Of a stretch of 64,000 nt of DNA, positions 33,283 to 42,068 are shown one piece after another. The stretch lies in assembly GCA_013042375.1 (NCBI GenBank), contig JABDQH010000015.1, positions 1 through 64,000 of the forward strand. The letters are read 5' to 3'. Position numbers and translations under genes: made by a program. How positions within the stretch are numbered: the first letter of the stretch is position 1; each line of letters begins with the position of its first letter. Under the pieces are notes generated by a model. It made no database searches. It saw only the letters and a program-made list of their open reading frames with translations, and was not told the origin of the DNA. Source of the DNA: Woeseiaceae bacterium (lineage in GTDB: Bacteria > Pseudomonadota > Gammaproteobacteria > Steroidobacterales > Woeseiaceae).

Positions 33283-34248
33283 CTAACGGACGTTCTTGCG
33301 TATTTCTTCAAGTCTGCCTTGTTCGTTTTCACACAGAAGCAGTAAGAGATCGTCGAACGACGGCAGATTTGACTCCGGGACAACGATGGGCGGTAAACCA
33401 GCGTCCTGCAGATCGCGGTCAAATTGTTCGGCAAGTTGATCGACTACAGCCAACTGTTGCTCTGAACGAGGCATTAGTGCCGCCAAGATCTCGCCTTGCG
33501 GCCCGCTTGTAAGGCCTGGCGCTACTTCGAAAGCCAGCACGTTATAGACGTTGGAAGGTTCCAGGGAGATTCTCTCCTGATTCGACAAGCTGTCGTACTC
33601 GTCTTTGCTGATCCATCCCAGTTCCACAGGTCCGCCCTGCTCAAAGGTCAGCGAATCCCCGACTCTCCACAGCACCATGACGCGTCCGTGTAACGCGGCC
33701 TTATAGAACCACTGTCGTGCCTGCGCCATGTGATTGATGAACTCTGGTGAGAAGGGACGAGTAAACGTAAACGCTAGTAGGTCAGGATCTTCAAGCATCA
33801 AATAGGAAACAGCCTTGTCTACTGGCCAGTCCCGAGCCCGCATGACTGACATGGCGCCAAGCACAGCCATCGCCGCAGAATCCCCCTGCGCGGTAAGGCG
33901 CTGAAGTTCTTGTTCGGAAAGGCCACGATAAGCTGCGATAACTGGTCCCGAGTCAATCACCGCCTCGTATCGGTAGGCGTCTTGGGCGACAACCGGGTGT
34001 GTTTCAAGCTGCTCTAGTGTCAAGCAGGGCGCAGACCCACTCTCGGCAGTTGCAGTGGACTCGGCTCGAGGATCATCAATCGGCAGGCCGTAGTGCTGAT
34101 CCTCGGTTTCGGTGGCTATATTGGTCTGACGAAGGTCGTTCTCTTCATTCAGGCCGTTAGAACCGAACCACACGCTCGCTGTTATGATCGCAACGATGAC
34201 AACGAGTAACGCGACAAACGTCCAATTCAATCTCGGAGACTGACCCAA
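33283..34248 (-). CDS. Single-pass membrane protein of unknown function
   Basis: The 321-aa protein has one N-terminal transmembrane segment (FVALLVVIVAIITASVWFG, about residues 11-29) with the remainder probably periplasmic. The body has Sel1-like features (LTAQGDSAAMAVLGAMSVMR, then INHMAQARQWFYKAALHGR) but no full repeat series. I do not recognise the family. Base composition is clearly less GC-rich than nadC to the right and the GGDEF gene to the left, so it probably belongs to an acquired patch with the next gene. Confidence 0.6.
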   Translation of the reverse strand: MGQSPRLNWTFVALLVVIVAIITASVWFGSNGLNEENDLRQTNIATETEDQHYGLPIDDPRAESTATAESGSAPCLTLEQLETHPVVAQDAYRYEAVIDSGPVIAAYRGLSEQELQRLTAQGDSAAMAVLGAMSVMRARDWPVDKAVSYLMLEDPDLLAFTFTRPFSPEFINHMAQARQWFYKAALHGRVMVLWRVGDSLTFEQGGPVELGWISKDEYDSLSNQERISLEPSNVYNVLAFEVAPGLTSGPQGEILAALMPRSEQQLAVVDQLAEQFDRDLQDAGLPPIVVPESNLPSFDDLLLLLCENEQGRLEEIRKNVR

Positions 34249-34374
34249 TCGGAATTCCTTCGGGTGATTCGATTAGCAGACCTGATTGTCTGCTATGCAC
34301 CAGAAGAAGAAATTATAGCCCGAAGTTGGTGAGGACTCTGATTGGCCAAGAGGAGATTCTGAGCTAGGCAGACT

Positions 34375-34794
34375 CTAGGGAAGGTGATCAGGCCGATCTC
34401 TTATAAAGAAATAAAGAGCTATGCCAACAATCCCAAAAGAAACTCCGACGATGCTCAGGACCACAAGACTATGTAATTCAAACACGCCTTTTTCCGACAG
34501 GTAGTACGTTGCTAATACCAGAAAGACGACGAATGCTGCCCAGAACATCTGCCACTTGGATCTGGACATCTTCCCCTTATCGCCGTCGCGCTCGGGCGAG
34601 CCACCCCACGGAAGTGAGCCGAAAAGCGCGGCATAGAGGAACACGAACCCACCGAATACACCGCCAAAAAGCCCAAAGCCAGGCTCTATGCCACCTTCCC
34701 TGAATGCATTGAAAGCGAGCGCAGCGACGCCACAAACTCCCAAGACTCCGCAGATTGCTCGAACAAGAGGGGAAATTGCTGTCTTGGATCCCAT
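34375..34794 (-). CDS. Polytopic membrane protein of unknown function (139 aa)
   Basis: The 139-aa protein has about four hydrophobic segments (ISPLVRAICGVLGVCGVAAL; FGGVFGGFVFLYAALFGSL; MFWAAFVVFLVLATYYLS; LVVLSIVGVSFGIVGIALYF), separated by a charged loop ERDGDKGKMSRSKWQ. No family is recognised. It precedes the 321-aa membrane protein gene by 126 nt on the same strand and shares its lower GC content. The 126-nt gap shows nothing clear. Confidence 0.6.
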   Translation of the reverse strand: MGSKTAISPLVRAICGVLGVCGVAALAFNAFREGGIEPGFGLFGGVFGGFVFLYAALFGSLPWGGSPERDGDKGKMSRSKWQMFWAAFVVFLVLATYYLSEKGVFELHSLVVLSIVGVSFGIVGIALYFFIRDRPDHLP

Positions 34795-34822
34795 ACGCGG
34801 ACTCCCGGATGTCAGCCGTTTG

Positions 34823-34956
34823 CTATTTTCCAGTCTTCAGTTTGTAGAGCGTGCTCGCTGCGAAAGCCCCTATCAGGACACCTAATCCGACATTCAGATA
34901 GTCGCCTTCCCGAAAGCCCATCGCAACTAGAAAGCCAGCGACAACAATGCTGTGCT
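34823..34956 (-). pseudogene. Short membrane-protein fragment next to nadC
   Basis: A minus-strand frame ending TAG at 34823-34825 reads IVVAGFLVAMGFREGDYL then NVGLGVLIGAFAASTLYKLK. The only ATG (34921) would give 32 residues with a single helix, and the frame is closed upstream by a stop just inside the region bordering nadC. It looks like the C-terminal end of a membrane protein cut off at the junction with the nadC operon, but a genuine micro-protein is possible. Confidence 0.35.
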
Positions 34957-34965
34957 TCTACACCC

Positions 34966-35820
34966 CTAATCGATCCGGAACAGCATCGACAGGTCCACGG
35001 CCTCGATATTCTTGGAAATCGCCCCGGTCGAGATGTAGTCGACGCCGGTCTCTGCGATCGCCCGGATCGTATCAATGGTCACGTTGCCTGACGCCTCGAG
35101 TTCGGCTGCGGCATAACCGTAGCCGCGATTCGTCGCGACGGCCTTCTCCAGTTCGTCGATCGAAAAATTGTCTAGCAGAATGCGAGCCGCGCCGGCGTCG
35201 AGTGCTTCGAGCAACTCGGCGTGGTTTTCGACCTCGACCTCGATCAATACACCCTCGTGATTCTCGTTTGCCACCTGCAACGCGCCGGCAATACTGCCCG
35301 CCGCCTTGATGTGGTTTTCCTTGATGAGGATCGCGTCGAACAGGCCGATGCGGTGATTGTGGCCGCCGCCGCATTTCACCGCGTATTTTTGCGCGAGACG
35401 TAGTCCGGGCACGGTCTTGCGCGTATCCAGCAATTTCGCGCCCGTGCCCGCAATCGCAGCCACGTAGGCCGCCGTCGTCGTCGCGGTGGCTGACAGGGTC
35501 TGCAGGAAGTTCAGGGCCGTACGCTCGCCGGTAAGAATGGAGCGGGCGGGGCCGACGAGCTTGCAGATGATGTCGCCCGCTTCGGCGCGGCTGCCGTCCC
35601 CGACATACCAGTCGACGATGACGGTTTCGTCGAGCTGGCGGAACACTTCGTCGGCCCAGGCCTGGCCGCATACGACCAGGGATTCGCGGGCGAGAATCTG
35701 CGCGCCGACGACGGCGTCTGCGTCAACCAGGGCTGCCGTAAGATCACCGGCCCCGACGTCTTCGGCAAGCGCTGCCGCGACGCCGGGGCCGATCGAGTCT
35801 CTGGTGTTGTCGTCGAGCAA
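34966..35820 (-). CDS. nadC: Quinolinate phosphoribosyltransferase (nicotinate-nucleotide pyrophosphorylase)
   Basis: The 284-aa enzyme has the NadC signatures EDVGAGDLTAALV, RTALNFLQTLSATATTTAAY, LLDTRKTVPGLRLAQKYAVK, CGGGHNHRIGLFDAILIKEN and LLDNFSIDELEKAV. It makes nicotinate mononucleotide from quinolinate and PRPP in de novo NAD synthesis. The likely start is TTG 35820, six bases after the upstream stop, which suggests translational coupling with the PuuD-like membrane gene. Length is normal for the family. Confidence 0.95.
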   Translation of the reverse strand: MLDDNTRDSIGPGVAAALAEDVGAGDLTAALVDADAVVGAQILARESLVVCGQAWADEVFRQLDETVIVDWYVGDGSRAEAGDIICKLVGPARSILTGERTALNFLQTLSATATTTAAYVAAIAGTGAKLLDTRKTVPGLRLAQKYAVKCGGGHNHRIGLFDAILIKENHIKAAGSIAGALQVANENHEGVLIEVEVENHAELLEALDAGAARILLDNFSIDELEKAVATNRGYGYAAAELEASGNVTIDTIRAIAETGVDYISTGAISKNIEAVDLSMLFRID

Positions 35821-35826
35821 GTCCGC

Positions 35827-36441
35827 CTACATGAACCAGCCGTGTCCGGCGCCGACCATGCTCATGACCATCGGGATGGACATCAGGGTGTTCGAGCGCG
35901 ACGCGAGGAACGCCGTGTTCTTGGCCTTCGCGATTTCGTCCGCGCTGGCCTCGACCATGCCGAGGACCTTTTTCTGGTTCGGCCAGATCAGGACCCAGAC
36001 ATTGAACAACATGATCGTGCCGAGCCAGGCGCCGACGCCGATGGTCAGCGCGTACTGATTGATCGGGTCCGAGTTCAGGCCGAGCAGGAAGGCGTTGACG
36101 AGCTGGCCCTTATGGAGCAGGAACGTTGCGCCCGTGATCCATGTGACCAGCGCCCCCCAGCGGAACCAGCTGAGTGCGCGCGGTGCGACGTACTTGGAGA
36201 TTGCCGCCGGTCCGGGTCCGTCGCTGTCGCCGGCGGCTTCGCCGAGCGCGGGAACCTGGACGAAATTGAAGTAGTACAGCAGGCCGATCCAGGTGATACC
36301 GGCGAGGACGTGCAGCCAGATGATCACCGACTGGGCCTTCATGCCTGCGACCATGTGGTTGCCCTGGGTCGCCAGCACGATAATGACGGCCAGGACGACG
36401 CCCGCGATTATTGTGCCGCTGATGGATTTCAATGGGTTCAT
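35827..36441 (-). CDS. PuuD-like integral membrane protein (urate hydroxylase N-terminal family)
   Basis: From the ATG at 36441 the protein has 204 aa with about five membrane helices. The segment VIIWLHVLAGITWIGLLYYF, then APRALSWFRWGALVTWITGA and GVGAWLGTIMLFNVWVLIWP, matches the membrane part of PuuD, a membrane-bound urate hydroxylase family also found as stand-alone proteins of unclear role. The cytochrome-c domain of full PuuD is absent, and no other purine-catabolism gene is nearby. Conserved His residues in WLHVLAG could bind haem or metal. The N-terminal extension to 36594 is unlikely because it crosses the promoter region of the divergent lipoprotein gene. Confidence 0.65.
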   Translation of the reverse strand: MNPLKSISGTIIAGVVLAVIIVLATQGNHMVAGMKAQSVIIWLHVLAGITWIGLLYYFNFVQVPALGEAAGDSDGPGPAAISKYVAPRALSWFRWGALVTWITGATFLLHKGQLVNAFLLGLNSDPINQYALTIGVGAWLGTIMLFNVWVLIWPNQKKVLGMVEASADEIAKAKNTAFLASRSNTLMSIPMVMSMVGAGHGWFM

Positions 36442-36596
36442 TCTTCGCGTCTCCGAGAATTTCTGATTTTTGGCTGTTTTTCCGGGCTTTGGTGGGAATT
36501 CAGCCCCCTCGAGGCTGTCGTTATTATAGAGATTGAGTGAGAGAAAGGCGAAAAATGTCGGTACAATCGCGGCTTCGCCCGGAGACCAGCACACTC

Positions 36597-36737
36597 ATGA
36601 TACGAATCACTGCAATCGTCCTGTCGATGCTCGCGCTTGCGGGCTGTACGGCGCTTGTTGTCGGCGGCGCCGAAGGCGGCTATGACCCATGTGAACAAGA
36701 TCAACCGACAGACGAACGCTGCAAGGATTCCCGGTAA
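36597..36737 (+). CDS. Very small lipoprotein (46 aa)
   Basis: From ATG 36597 the 46-aa product starts MIRITAIVLSMLALAGC, a textbook lipobox with Cys17. A short tail follows (TALVVGGAEGGYDPCEQDQP) with two further cysteines and an acidic end. It lies 26 nt before grxD on the same strand and may share its promoter. No family is recognised. The N-terminus resembles that of BON-domain lipoproteins (CTALVVGGA), so it could be a shortened relative. Confidence 0.6.
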   Translation: MIRITAIVLSMLALAGCTALVVGGAEGGYDPCEQDQPTDERCKDSR

Positions 36738-36763
36738 GTAATTTTGTTTGAGGACCAGAGTAG

Positions 36764-37093
36764 ATGAGCGTTACGGAACGCATTGAAGACCAGCTCAAGT
36801 CGCACGACGTACTTGTTTATATTAAAGGCACGCCCGATTTTCCCCAATGCGGCTTTTCGGGGCAGGCCGTTGCCGCCCTCAACGCGATCGGCAAGCCGTA
36901 TGCTTACGTGAATATCTTCGAGGACCCCGAGGTCCGAGAGGGCCTGAAGGAATACTCGAACTGGCCGACGTTCCCGCAGCTCTATGTCAAGGGAGAGCTC
37001 ATCGGCGGCTCCGACATTATGATCGAGATGTACAACAGCGGCGAGCTCAAGGACCTGATCGAAGGCGCTACGGCTGAGGCGGCGCAGACCTGA
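36764..37093 (+). CDS. grxD: Monothiol glutaredoxin GrxD
   Basis: The 109-aa protein has the CGFS active site ([18 protein letters not shown]) and the family motifs [32 protein letters not shown] and [10 protein letters not shown]. Monothiol glutaredoxins carry and transfer [2Fe-2S] clusters with glutathione and BolA partners. The many Fe-S proteins in this window make that role fitting. Its 3' end overlaps the convergent RNase T gene by 26 nt. Confidence 0.95.
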   Translation: MSVTERIEDQLKSHDVLVYIKGTPDFPQCGFSGQAVAALNAIGKPYAYVNIFEDPEVREGLKEYSNWPTFPQLYVKGELIGGSDIMIEMYNSGELKDLIEGATAEAAQT

Positions 37094-37691
37094 GCGACGC
37101 TTCGAAGATGTCGCGATAGCGATTGACGACATCGCAAAAAAGGTCTGCCGTAATCTCGGCGTCGTACGATGCCGAGTGAGCCTGGGTTTCGTCCCAGCCG
37201 AACCCCGCCGCAATCGCGGCGCGCGCCAGCACCGTCTGGCCGTAAGCGACGCCGCACAGAGTCGCCGTATCGAAACAGCTGAACGGGTGAAACGGGCTGC
37301 GCTTGATGGCCGTGCGCGCGATGGCCTCGTTGATGAAGCCGAGGTCGAAGTGCGCGTTGTGGCCGACGAGCACGGCCCGTGAGCAGCGATTCGCCTTGTT
37401 GGCGCGGCGCACTTCGCGAAAGGTCCGCTGCAGGGCGTCACGTTCCTCGATGGCGGGGCGCAGCGGGTGGTGCGGGTCGATGCCGTTGACAGCGATTGAT
37501 GCCTCTTCGATGTTGGCGCCCTCGAACGGCTTGACGTGATAGCGGATCGTCTCGCCGCGGATCATGTCGCCGCCCTCGTCGATCTCGACCAGTACCGCCG
37601 CGATCTCGAGTAGCGCGTCCGTCCTGCAGTTGAAACCGCCGGTTTCGACATCGACGACCACGGGAAGAAAACCGCGGAAGCGGTTTGCCAT
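37068..37691 (-). CDS. rnt: Ribonuclease T
   Basis: The 207-aa DEDD exonuclease, from ATG 37691, shows [20 protein letters not shown] (catalytic Asp and Glu), [19 protein letters not shown], and [19 protein letters not shown] (catalytic His and Asp). RNase T trims the 3' ends of tRNAs and other stable RNAs. The grxD-rnt proximity is common in gammaproteobacteria. It lies 18 nt after the aminopeptidase gene on the same strand. A GTG 18 nt further upstream is a possible alternative start. Confidence 0.93.
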   Translation of the reverse strand: MANRFRGFLPVVVDVETGGFNCRTDALLEIAAVLVEIDEGGDMIRGETIRYHVKPFEGANIEEASIAVNGIDPHHPLRPAIEERDALQRTFREVRRANKANRCSRAVLVGHNAHFDLGFINEAIARTAIKRSPFHPFSCFDTATLCGVAYGQTVLARAAIAAGFGWDETQAHSASYDAEITADLFCDVVNRYRDIFEASLRSAPPQP

Positions 37692-37709
37692 GGAGATCCC
37701 GCTCGTCAC

Positions 37710-39218
37710 CTAAAGTGCCGTCCGGTAAAGGTCGTCGTCGAGAATCGCGCTCATCGTGTAGCGTACGCCGAAGCCGGTGAACTTGGAGGGCACGTGCCCG
37801 AGACCGCCGTCGTTGTCGCTCGCGCTGAGGTCCACGTGCACCCACGGCACATCGTTCTCAATAAACTCTGCGAGAAAACTGGCGGCGAGTATGTGGTCGC
37901 CGATGCCCTTCACCGAGCACTGCTGGAAATCCGCCGTCGGGCTCTCGAGATCCTTCATGAACTCCTTGCCGATCGGGAAGGGCCAGACGCGCTCGCCGCT
38001 TTTCTCGCCCGTGCCGGTCAGCCGCGCATGCAACGATTCGCGGTTCGTGAATACGCCCGAGTAGCGCGTCGTCAGCGCGCGCACGCAGCTACCGGTCAGC
38101 GTCGCGAAGTCGAAGACGATCCCCGGCTCGTCGCGGCTTGCGAGCACCAGCGTGTCGGCGAGCGCCATGCGGCCCTCGGCATCGGTATGAATGGTCTGGA
38201 TGGTCTTGCCGTTGGCCGCGGTGATGACATCCTGGGACTTGTAGGCGCGCGGGCCCGTGCGATTCTCGGTGAGCGCCAGCCAGCAGTCCACCGCGATCGG
38301 CAGCTCGAGTTCGCTAATCGCAAGGAACGTACCCAGCGCGACGGCGCTGCCCTGCATGTCGCCGTGCATGTCGAGCATGTACTCGAACGGCTTAAGGTTC
38401 GTGCCGCCCGTGTCGAAGATGACGCCCTTGCCGACAAGGCTCAGGTCCGCGCGGGCCGGTTTCTCGCCCGGCCGATAGCGCAGCCGCACGATGCTTGCGC
38501 TGTCGTCCTCGTTGCCCTGCGCCACGGCCAGAAACGCGCCACAGCCGAGGGGGGCGAGGTCGCGTGTGCGGAATCGCTTGTGCTGCCAGCCGCGCTCCTT
38601 TGCCATGGCCTGCACGAGCTCTGCGTAGGCATTTGCGTCGAGCAGGTTCGGCGGCAGCGCCGTCAGCCAGCGGGCGAGGTTGTTGCCCTTGGCTTCGGCC
38701 TGGATGCGGGCCGTGTCGAGCGGATCGTCGAGCCCGATCAAGCGGACCGAGCGGATCTTCTGAGGATCGGGTTTGCGCTTGTAGGCCGGCATGCTGAACG
38801 CTGCGGCCAGCGCTGCGGCCAGCACATTGCCGACGATTACCGCCTGCGCGTCCGCGTCGAAGCCGACGGCGCAGATACCGAGGCTGCCGGGTTTCTGCGC
38901 GGTCGCCGCGGCGACCAGTTCACGCCCGAGGGTCAGCTGCTCGAAGGGCGTAGCGCCGGCCTTGAGCGTGCCGGCGACGATCAGCGTCTGCCGTTTGTTG
39001 GCCTGACGCGTCGTGAATGCAGGGGTCGAATCGGGCGCATGCTTGCGCATCACCGCCTGCATCTTTGCGCCCTGCGGAAGCCTGTCGAAGACGGTCTTGC
39101 GCGGACGCTCGGGTAGTATCAGAAGCAACTGATCGACGGACTCGATGGACGCGGCGTCGACACGTCCAAGCTTCTGATATATACGGATATCCTTGAGATC
39201 GGGCGTAACGTTTTCCAT
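37710..39218 (-). CDS. M17 leucyl-aminopeptidase family protein
   Basis: The 502-aa protein, from ATG 39218, has the M17 catalytic domain: SLVGKGVIFDTGGTNLKPFE, MLDMHGDMQGSAVALGTFL, TIHTDAEGRMALADTLVLAS and FDFATLTGSCVRAL. Metal ligands Lys, Asp and Glu are present. The signature reads HTDAEGRM instead of the usual NTDAEGRL, and FDTGGTNLKP differs from FDSGGISIKP, so it belongs to a divergent branch and not classical PepA. It removes N-terminal residues from peptides using two metal ions. It is probably cotranscribed with rnt. Confidence 0.88.
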   Translation of the reverse strand: MENVTPDLKDIRIYQKLGRVDAASIESVDQLLLILPERPRKTVFDRLPQGAKMQAVMRKHAPDSTPAFTTRQANKRQTLIVAGTLKAGATPFEQLTLGRELVAAATAQKPGSLGICAVGFDADAQAVIVGNVLAAALAAAFSMPAYKRKPDPQKIRSVRLIGLDDPLDTARIQAEAKGNNLARWLTALPPNLLDANAYAELVQAMAKERGWQHKRFRTRDLAPLGCGAFLAVAQGNEDDSASIVRLRYRPGEKPARADLSLVGKGVIFDTGGTNLKPFEYMLDMHGDMQGSAVALGTFLAISELELPIAVDCWLALTENRTGPRAYKSQDVITAANGKTIQTIHTDAEGRMALADTLVLASRDEPGIVFDFATLTGSCVRALTTRYSGVFTNRESLHARLTGTGEKSGERVWPFPIGKEFMKDLESPTADFQQCSVKGIGDHILAASFLAEFIENDVPWVHVDLSASDNDGGLGHVPSKFTGFGVRYTMSAILDDDLYRTAL

Positions 39219-39389
39219 CGAGATGATTCTCTCCCTCAAGCTTGATTCTCACGACGCAAACGCCCAAGATGTCGCACCTCTGGAATGCGACCCGATCGGC
39301 CTGCGCGACAGTGCGGGCATCCTAGCAGGACGCATGCTGTAATTCACGCACGGACAGGCAGTGCGCTTGGCGGGCCTGGCGGACAGAAT

Positions 39390-42056
39390 ATGAGCGGTTT
39401 CAACCCATTTGACGACCTTGACCCGATAGAAACGCGGGAGTGGATCGAGTCGATCGATTCGGTGCTGACCCAGCACGGCCCCGACCGCGCGCATTTCCTG
39501 CTCAATCACATGATTGACTACGCGCGCCGCTCCGGTGCCTACCTGCCGTACACCCCGAACACGGCCTACCTGAACACGATCGGCAAGGCACGCCAGCCCG
39601 AGTACCCGGGCGATCGCTCGCTCGAGCGCCGTATCGAGGCGTATATCCGCTGGAATGCGATGGCGATGGTCGTCAATGCCAACCGCATCAGCACCGAGTA
39701 CGGCGGCCACATTTCCAGCTATGCCTCGTCGGCGACACTGTACGAAGTCGGTTTCAACCATTTCTGGCGTGGCGCGACGGACAAGCACGAAGGCGATCTC
39801 GTATTCGTGCAGGGACACTCATCGCCAGGCATCTACGGGCGTGCCTTTCTCGAAGGCCGCTTCGAGGAGGCAGATCTCGACCGTTTCCGCCAGGAAGTCG
39901 GCGGCGGCGGCCTGTCGTCGTATCCGCACCCGTGGCTCATGCCGGACTTCTGGCAGTTCCCGACCGTGTCGATGGGACTCGGCCCGATGATGGCGATCTA
40001 CCAGGCGCGCTTCATGCGCTACATGGAGCACCGCGGACTGATCGAACCGAACGACCGCAAGGTCTGGGCGTTTCTCGGCGACGGCGAGATGGACGAGCCC
40101 GAGTCGATGGGCGCGATCACGATGCCGGTGCGCGAGGGCCTCGACAACCTCGTGTTCGTCGTCAACTGTAACCTGCAGCGCCTCGACGGGCCCGTGCGCG
40201 GCAACGGCAAGATCATCCAGGAACTCGAGGCCGCGTTCGGCGGCGCCGGGTGGAACGTGATCAAGGTCGTATGGGGATCGCGCTGGGATCCGCTCCTTGC
40301 CAAGGACACGTCCGGCAAGCTGCGCCAGGTCATGGAACAAACCGTCGATGGTGAGTACCAGAAGATCAAGTCGATGGACGGCAAGTACGTGCGCGACACG
40401 TTCTTCGGTAAATTCCCCGAAACCGCCGACATGGTCGCCAACATGTCGGATGACGAAATCTGGCGGCTCAACCGCGGCGGTCACGACCCGCTCAAGGTAT
40501 ACGCGGCCTACGACGCGGCGACCAAGCACACCGGCGGGCCGACGATCATCCTCGCGAAGACGATCAAGGGTTACGGCATGGGTTCTGCGGGCGAGGGACA
40601 GAACATCGCGCACCAGCAGAAGAAGATGGACCTTGAGCAGATCAAGGCCTTCCGCGACCGCTTCAACATTCCGATCAGCGACGATCAACTCGGCGATACC
40701 GTCCCGTATTACAAACCGGAGCCCGACAGCGCCGAGTACGAGTACATGATGGAACGGCGCGAGTCGCTCGGCGGCTTCCTGCCGCGGCGCCGCGCGAAAT
40801 CGACGTCGCTGCCCGCGCCGCCGCTCGAAGCATTCCGTACACAGCTCGAGGGCACGGGCGAGCGCGAGGCGTCGACGACGATGGCGTTCGTCCGCATCCT
40901 CACGGCGCTGACCCGTGACAAGCAAATCGGCAAGCACGTCGTCCCGATCGTGCCGGACGAGGCACGCACCTTCGGCATGGAGGGCATGTTCCGCCAGGTC
41001 GGTATCTACGCGTCGCAGGGCCAGCTCTACGAACCGCAGGACGCCGGCGAGCTCATGTATTACCGCGAGGACAAGAAGGGCCAGATCCTCGAGGAAGGGA
41101 TCAACGAAGGCGGCGCATTCTGCTCGTGGATCGCGGCCGGCACCTCGTATTCGAATCACGACGTGCCGATGGTACCGTTTTACATCTACTACTCGATGTT
41201 CGGATTCCAGCGCATCGGCGATTTCGTCTGGGCGGGTGGCGACATGCAGTCGCGCGGCTTCCTGATTGGCGGAACCGCGGGGCGCACCACGCTCGCCGGC
41301 GAGGGACTACAGCACCAGGACGGGCACAGCCTGGTCGCGGCGTCGACAGTTCCGAATTGCCATTCCTACGATCCGACCTATGCGTACGAACTCGCCGTGA
41401 TCATCCAGGACGGCCTGCGCCGCATGGTCGAAGAGCAGGAGAACGTCTTCTACTACATCACGTGCATGAACGAGAACTACGCGCACCCGCCGATGCCGGC
41501 GGGCGTCGAGGACGGCATCCTGCGTGGCATGTATCTGCTGCATGTCGGCGGGCAGGGCAAGGTGCGCGTGCAGCTCATGGGGTCGGGCACGATCCTGCGC
41601 GAGGTCATCCGCGCGGCCGAGCTCCTCGAGAAAGACTTCAACATCCCGGCCGACGTGTGGTCGGTAACGAGTTTCAATGAACTGAGAAGGGACGCGCTCG
41701 AAGTCGAGCGCTGGAATCACCTGCACCCGAACGAGCCGAAACGCAAGTCCTATGTCGAACAGTGCTTCGCCGATCGCCCGGGGCCGTATATTGCGGCGAC
41801 CGACTACATGAAAATCGTCGCCGACCAGATACAGCGCTGGGTGCCGGGTAGCTTCATGTCACTCGGTACGGACGGTTATGGTCGTTCGGATGCGCGCAAG
41901 CCGCTGCGCGAGCATTTCGAAGTCGATAGCCGTTTCATTGCGATCACGGCGCTGTATTCGCTCGTTGACGACGGCGTGCTCGACAAGAACACGGTAGCCG
42001 AGGCGATCGAAAAGTATGGCATTGAGCCGGATCGTCCCGATCCGGTGACTTTGTAG
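39390..42056 (+). CDS. aceE: Pyruvate dehydrogenase E1, homodimeric type
   Basis: The 888-aa enzyme starts at MSGFNPFDDLDPIETREWIE (ATG 39390). It carries the TPP motif AFLGDGEMDEPESMGAITMP, followed by VFVVNCNLQRLDGPVRGNGK, as in E. coli AceE, with matching overall length. It decarboxylates pyruvate and loads the acetyl group on AceF. It heads the aceE-aceF-lpd operon with a 12-nt gap to aceF. No pdhR regulator is adjacent. The 150 nt upstream shared with the divergent peptidase gene must hold the promoter, but no clear site was seen. Confidence 0.97.
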   Translation: MSGFNPFDDLDPIETREWIESIDSVLTQHGPDRAHFLLNHMIDYARRSGAYLPYTPNTAYLNTIGKARQPEYPGDRSLERRIEAYIRWNAMAMVVNANRISTEYGGHISSYASSATLYEVGFNHFWRGATDKHEGDLVFVQGHSSPGIYGRAFLEGRFEEADLDRFRQEVGGGGLSSYPHPWLMPDFWQFPTVSMGLGPMMAIYQARFMRYMEHRGLIEPNDRKVWAFLGDGEMDEPESMGAITMPVREGLDNLVFVVNCNLQRLDGPVRGNGKIIQELEAAFGGAGWNVIKVVWGSRWDPLLAKDTSGKLRQVMEQTVDGEYQKIKSMDGKYVRDTFFGKFPETADMVANMSDDEIWRLNRGGHDPLKVYAAYDAATKHTGGPTIILAKTIKGYGMGSAGEGQNIAHQQKKMDLEQIKAFRDRFNIPISDDQLGDTVPYYKPEPDSAEYEYMMERRESLGGFLPRRRAKSTSLPAPPLEAFRTQLEGTGEREASTTMAFVRILTALTRDKQIGKHVVPIVPDEARTFGMEGMFRQVGIYASQGQLYEPQDAGELMYYREDKKGQILEEGINEGGAFCSWIAAGTSYSNHDVPMVPFYIYYSMFGFQRIGDFVWAGGDMQSRGFLIGGTAGRTTLAGEGLQHQDGHSLVAASTVPNCHSYDPTYAYELAVIIQDGLRRMVEEQENVFYYITCMNENYAHPPMPAGVEDGILRGMYLLHVGGQGKVRVQLMGSGTILREVIRAAELLEKDFNIPADVWSVTSFNELRRDALEVERWNHLHPNEPKRKSYVEQCFADRPGPYIAATDYMKIVADQIQRWVPGSFMSLGTDGYGRSDARKPLREHFEVDSRFIAITALYSLVDDGVLDKNTVAEAIEKYGIEPDRPDPVTL

Positions 42057-42068
42057 CGGGGCGCGGGC

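Noticed and set aside
39819-41159. Minus-strand open frame (446 codons) inside aceE
   Set aside because: It is the antisense shadow of AceE, with His/Arg/Leu-rich composition typical of such frames.
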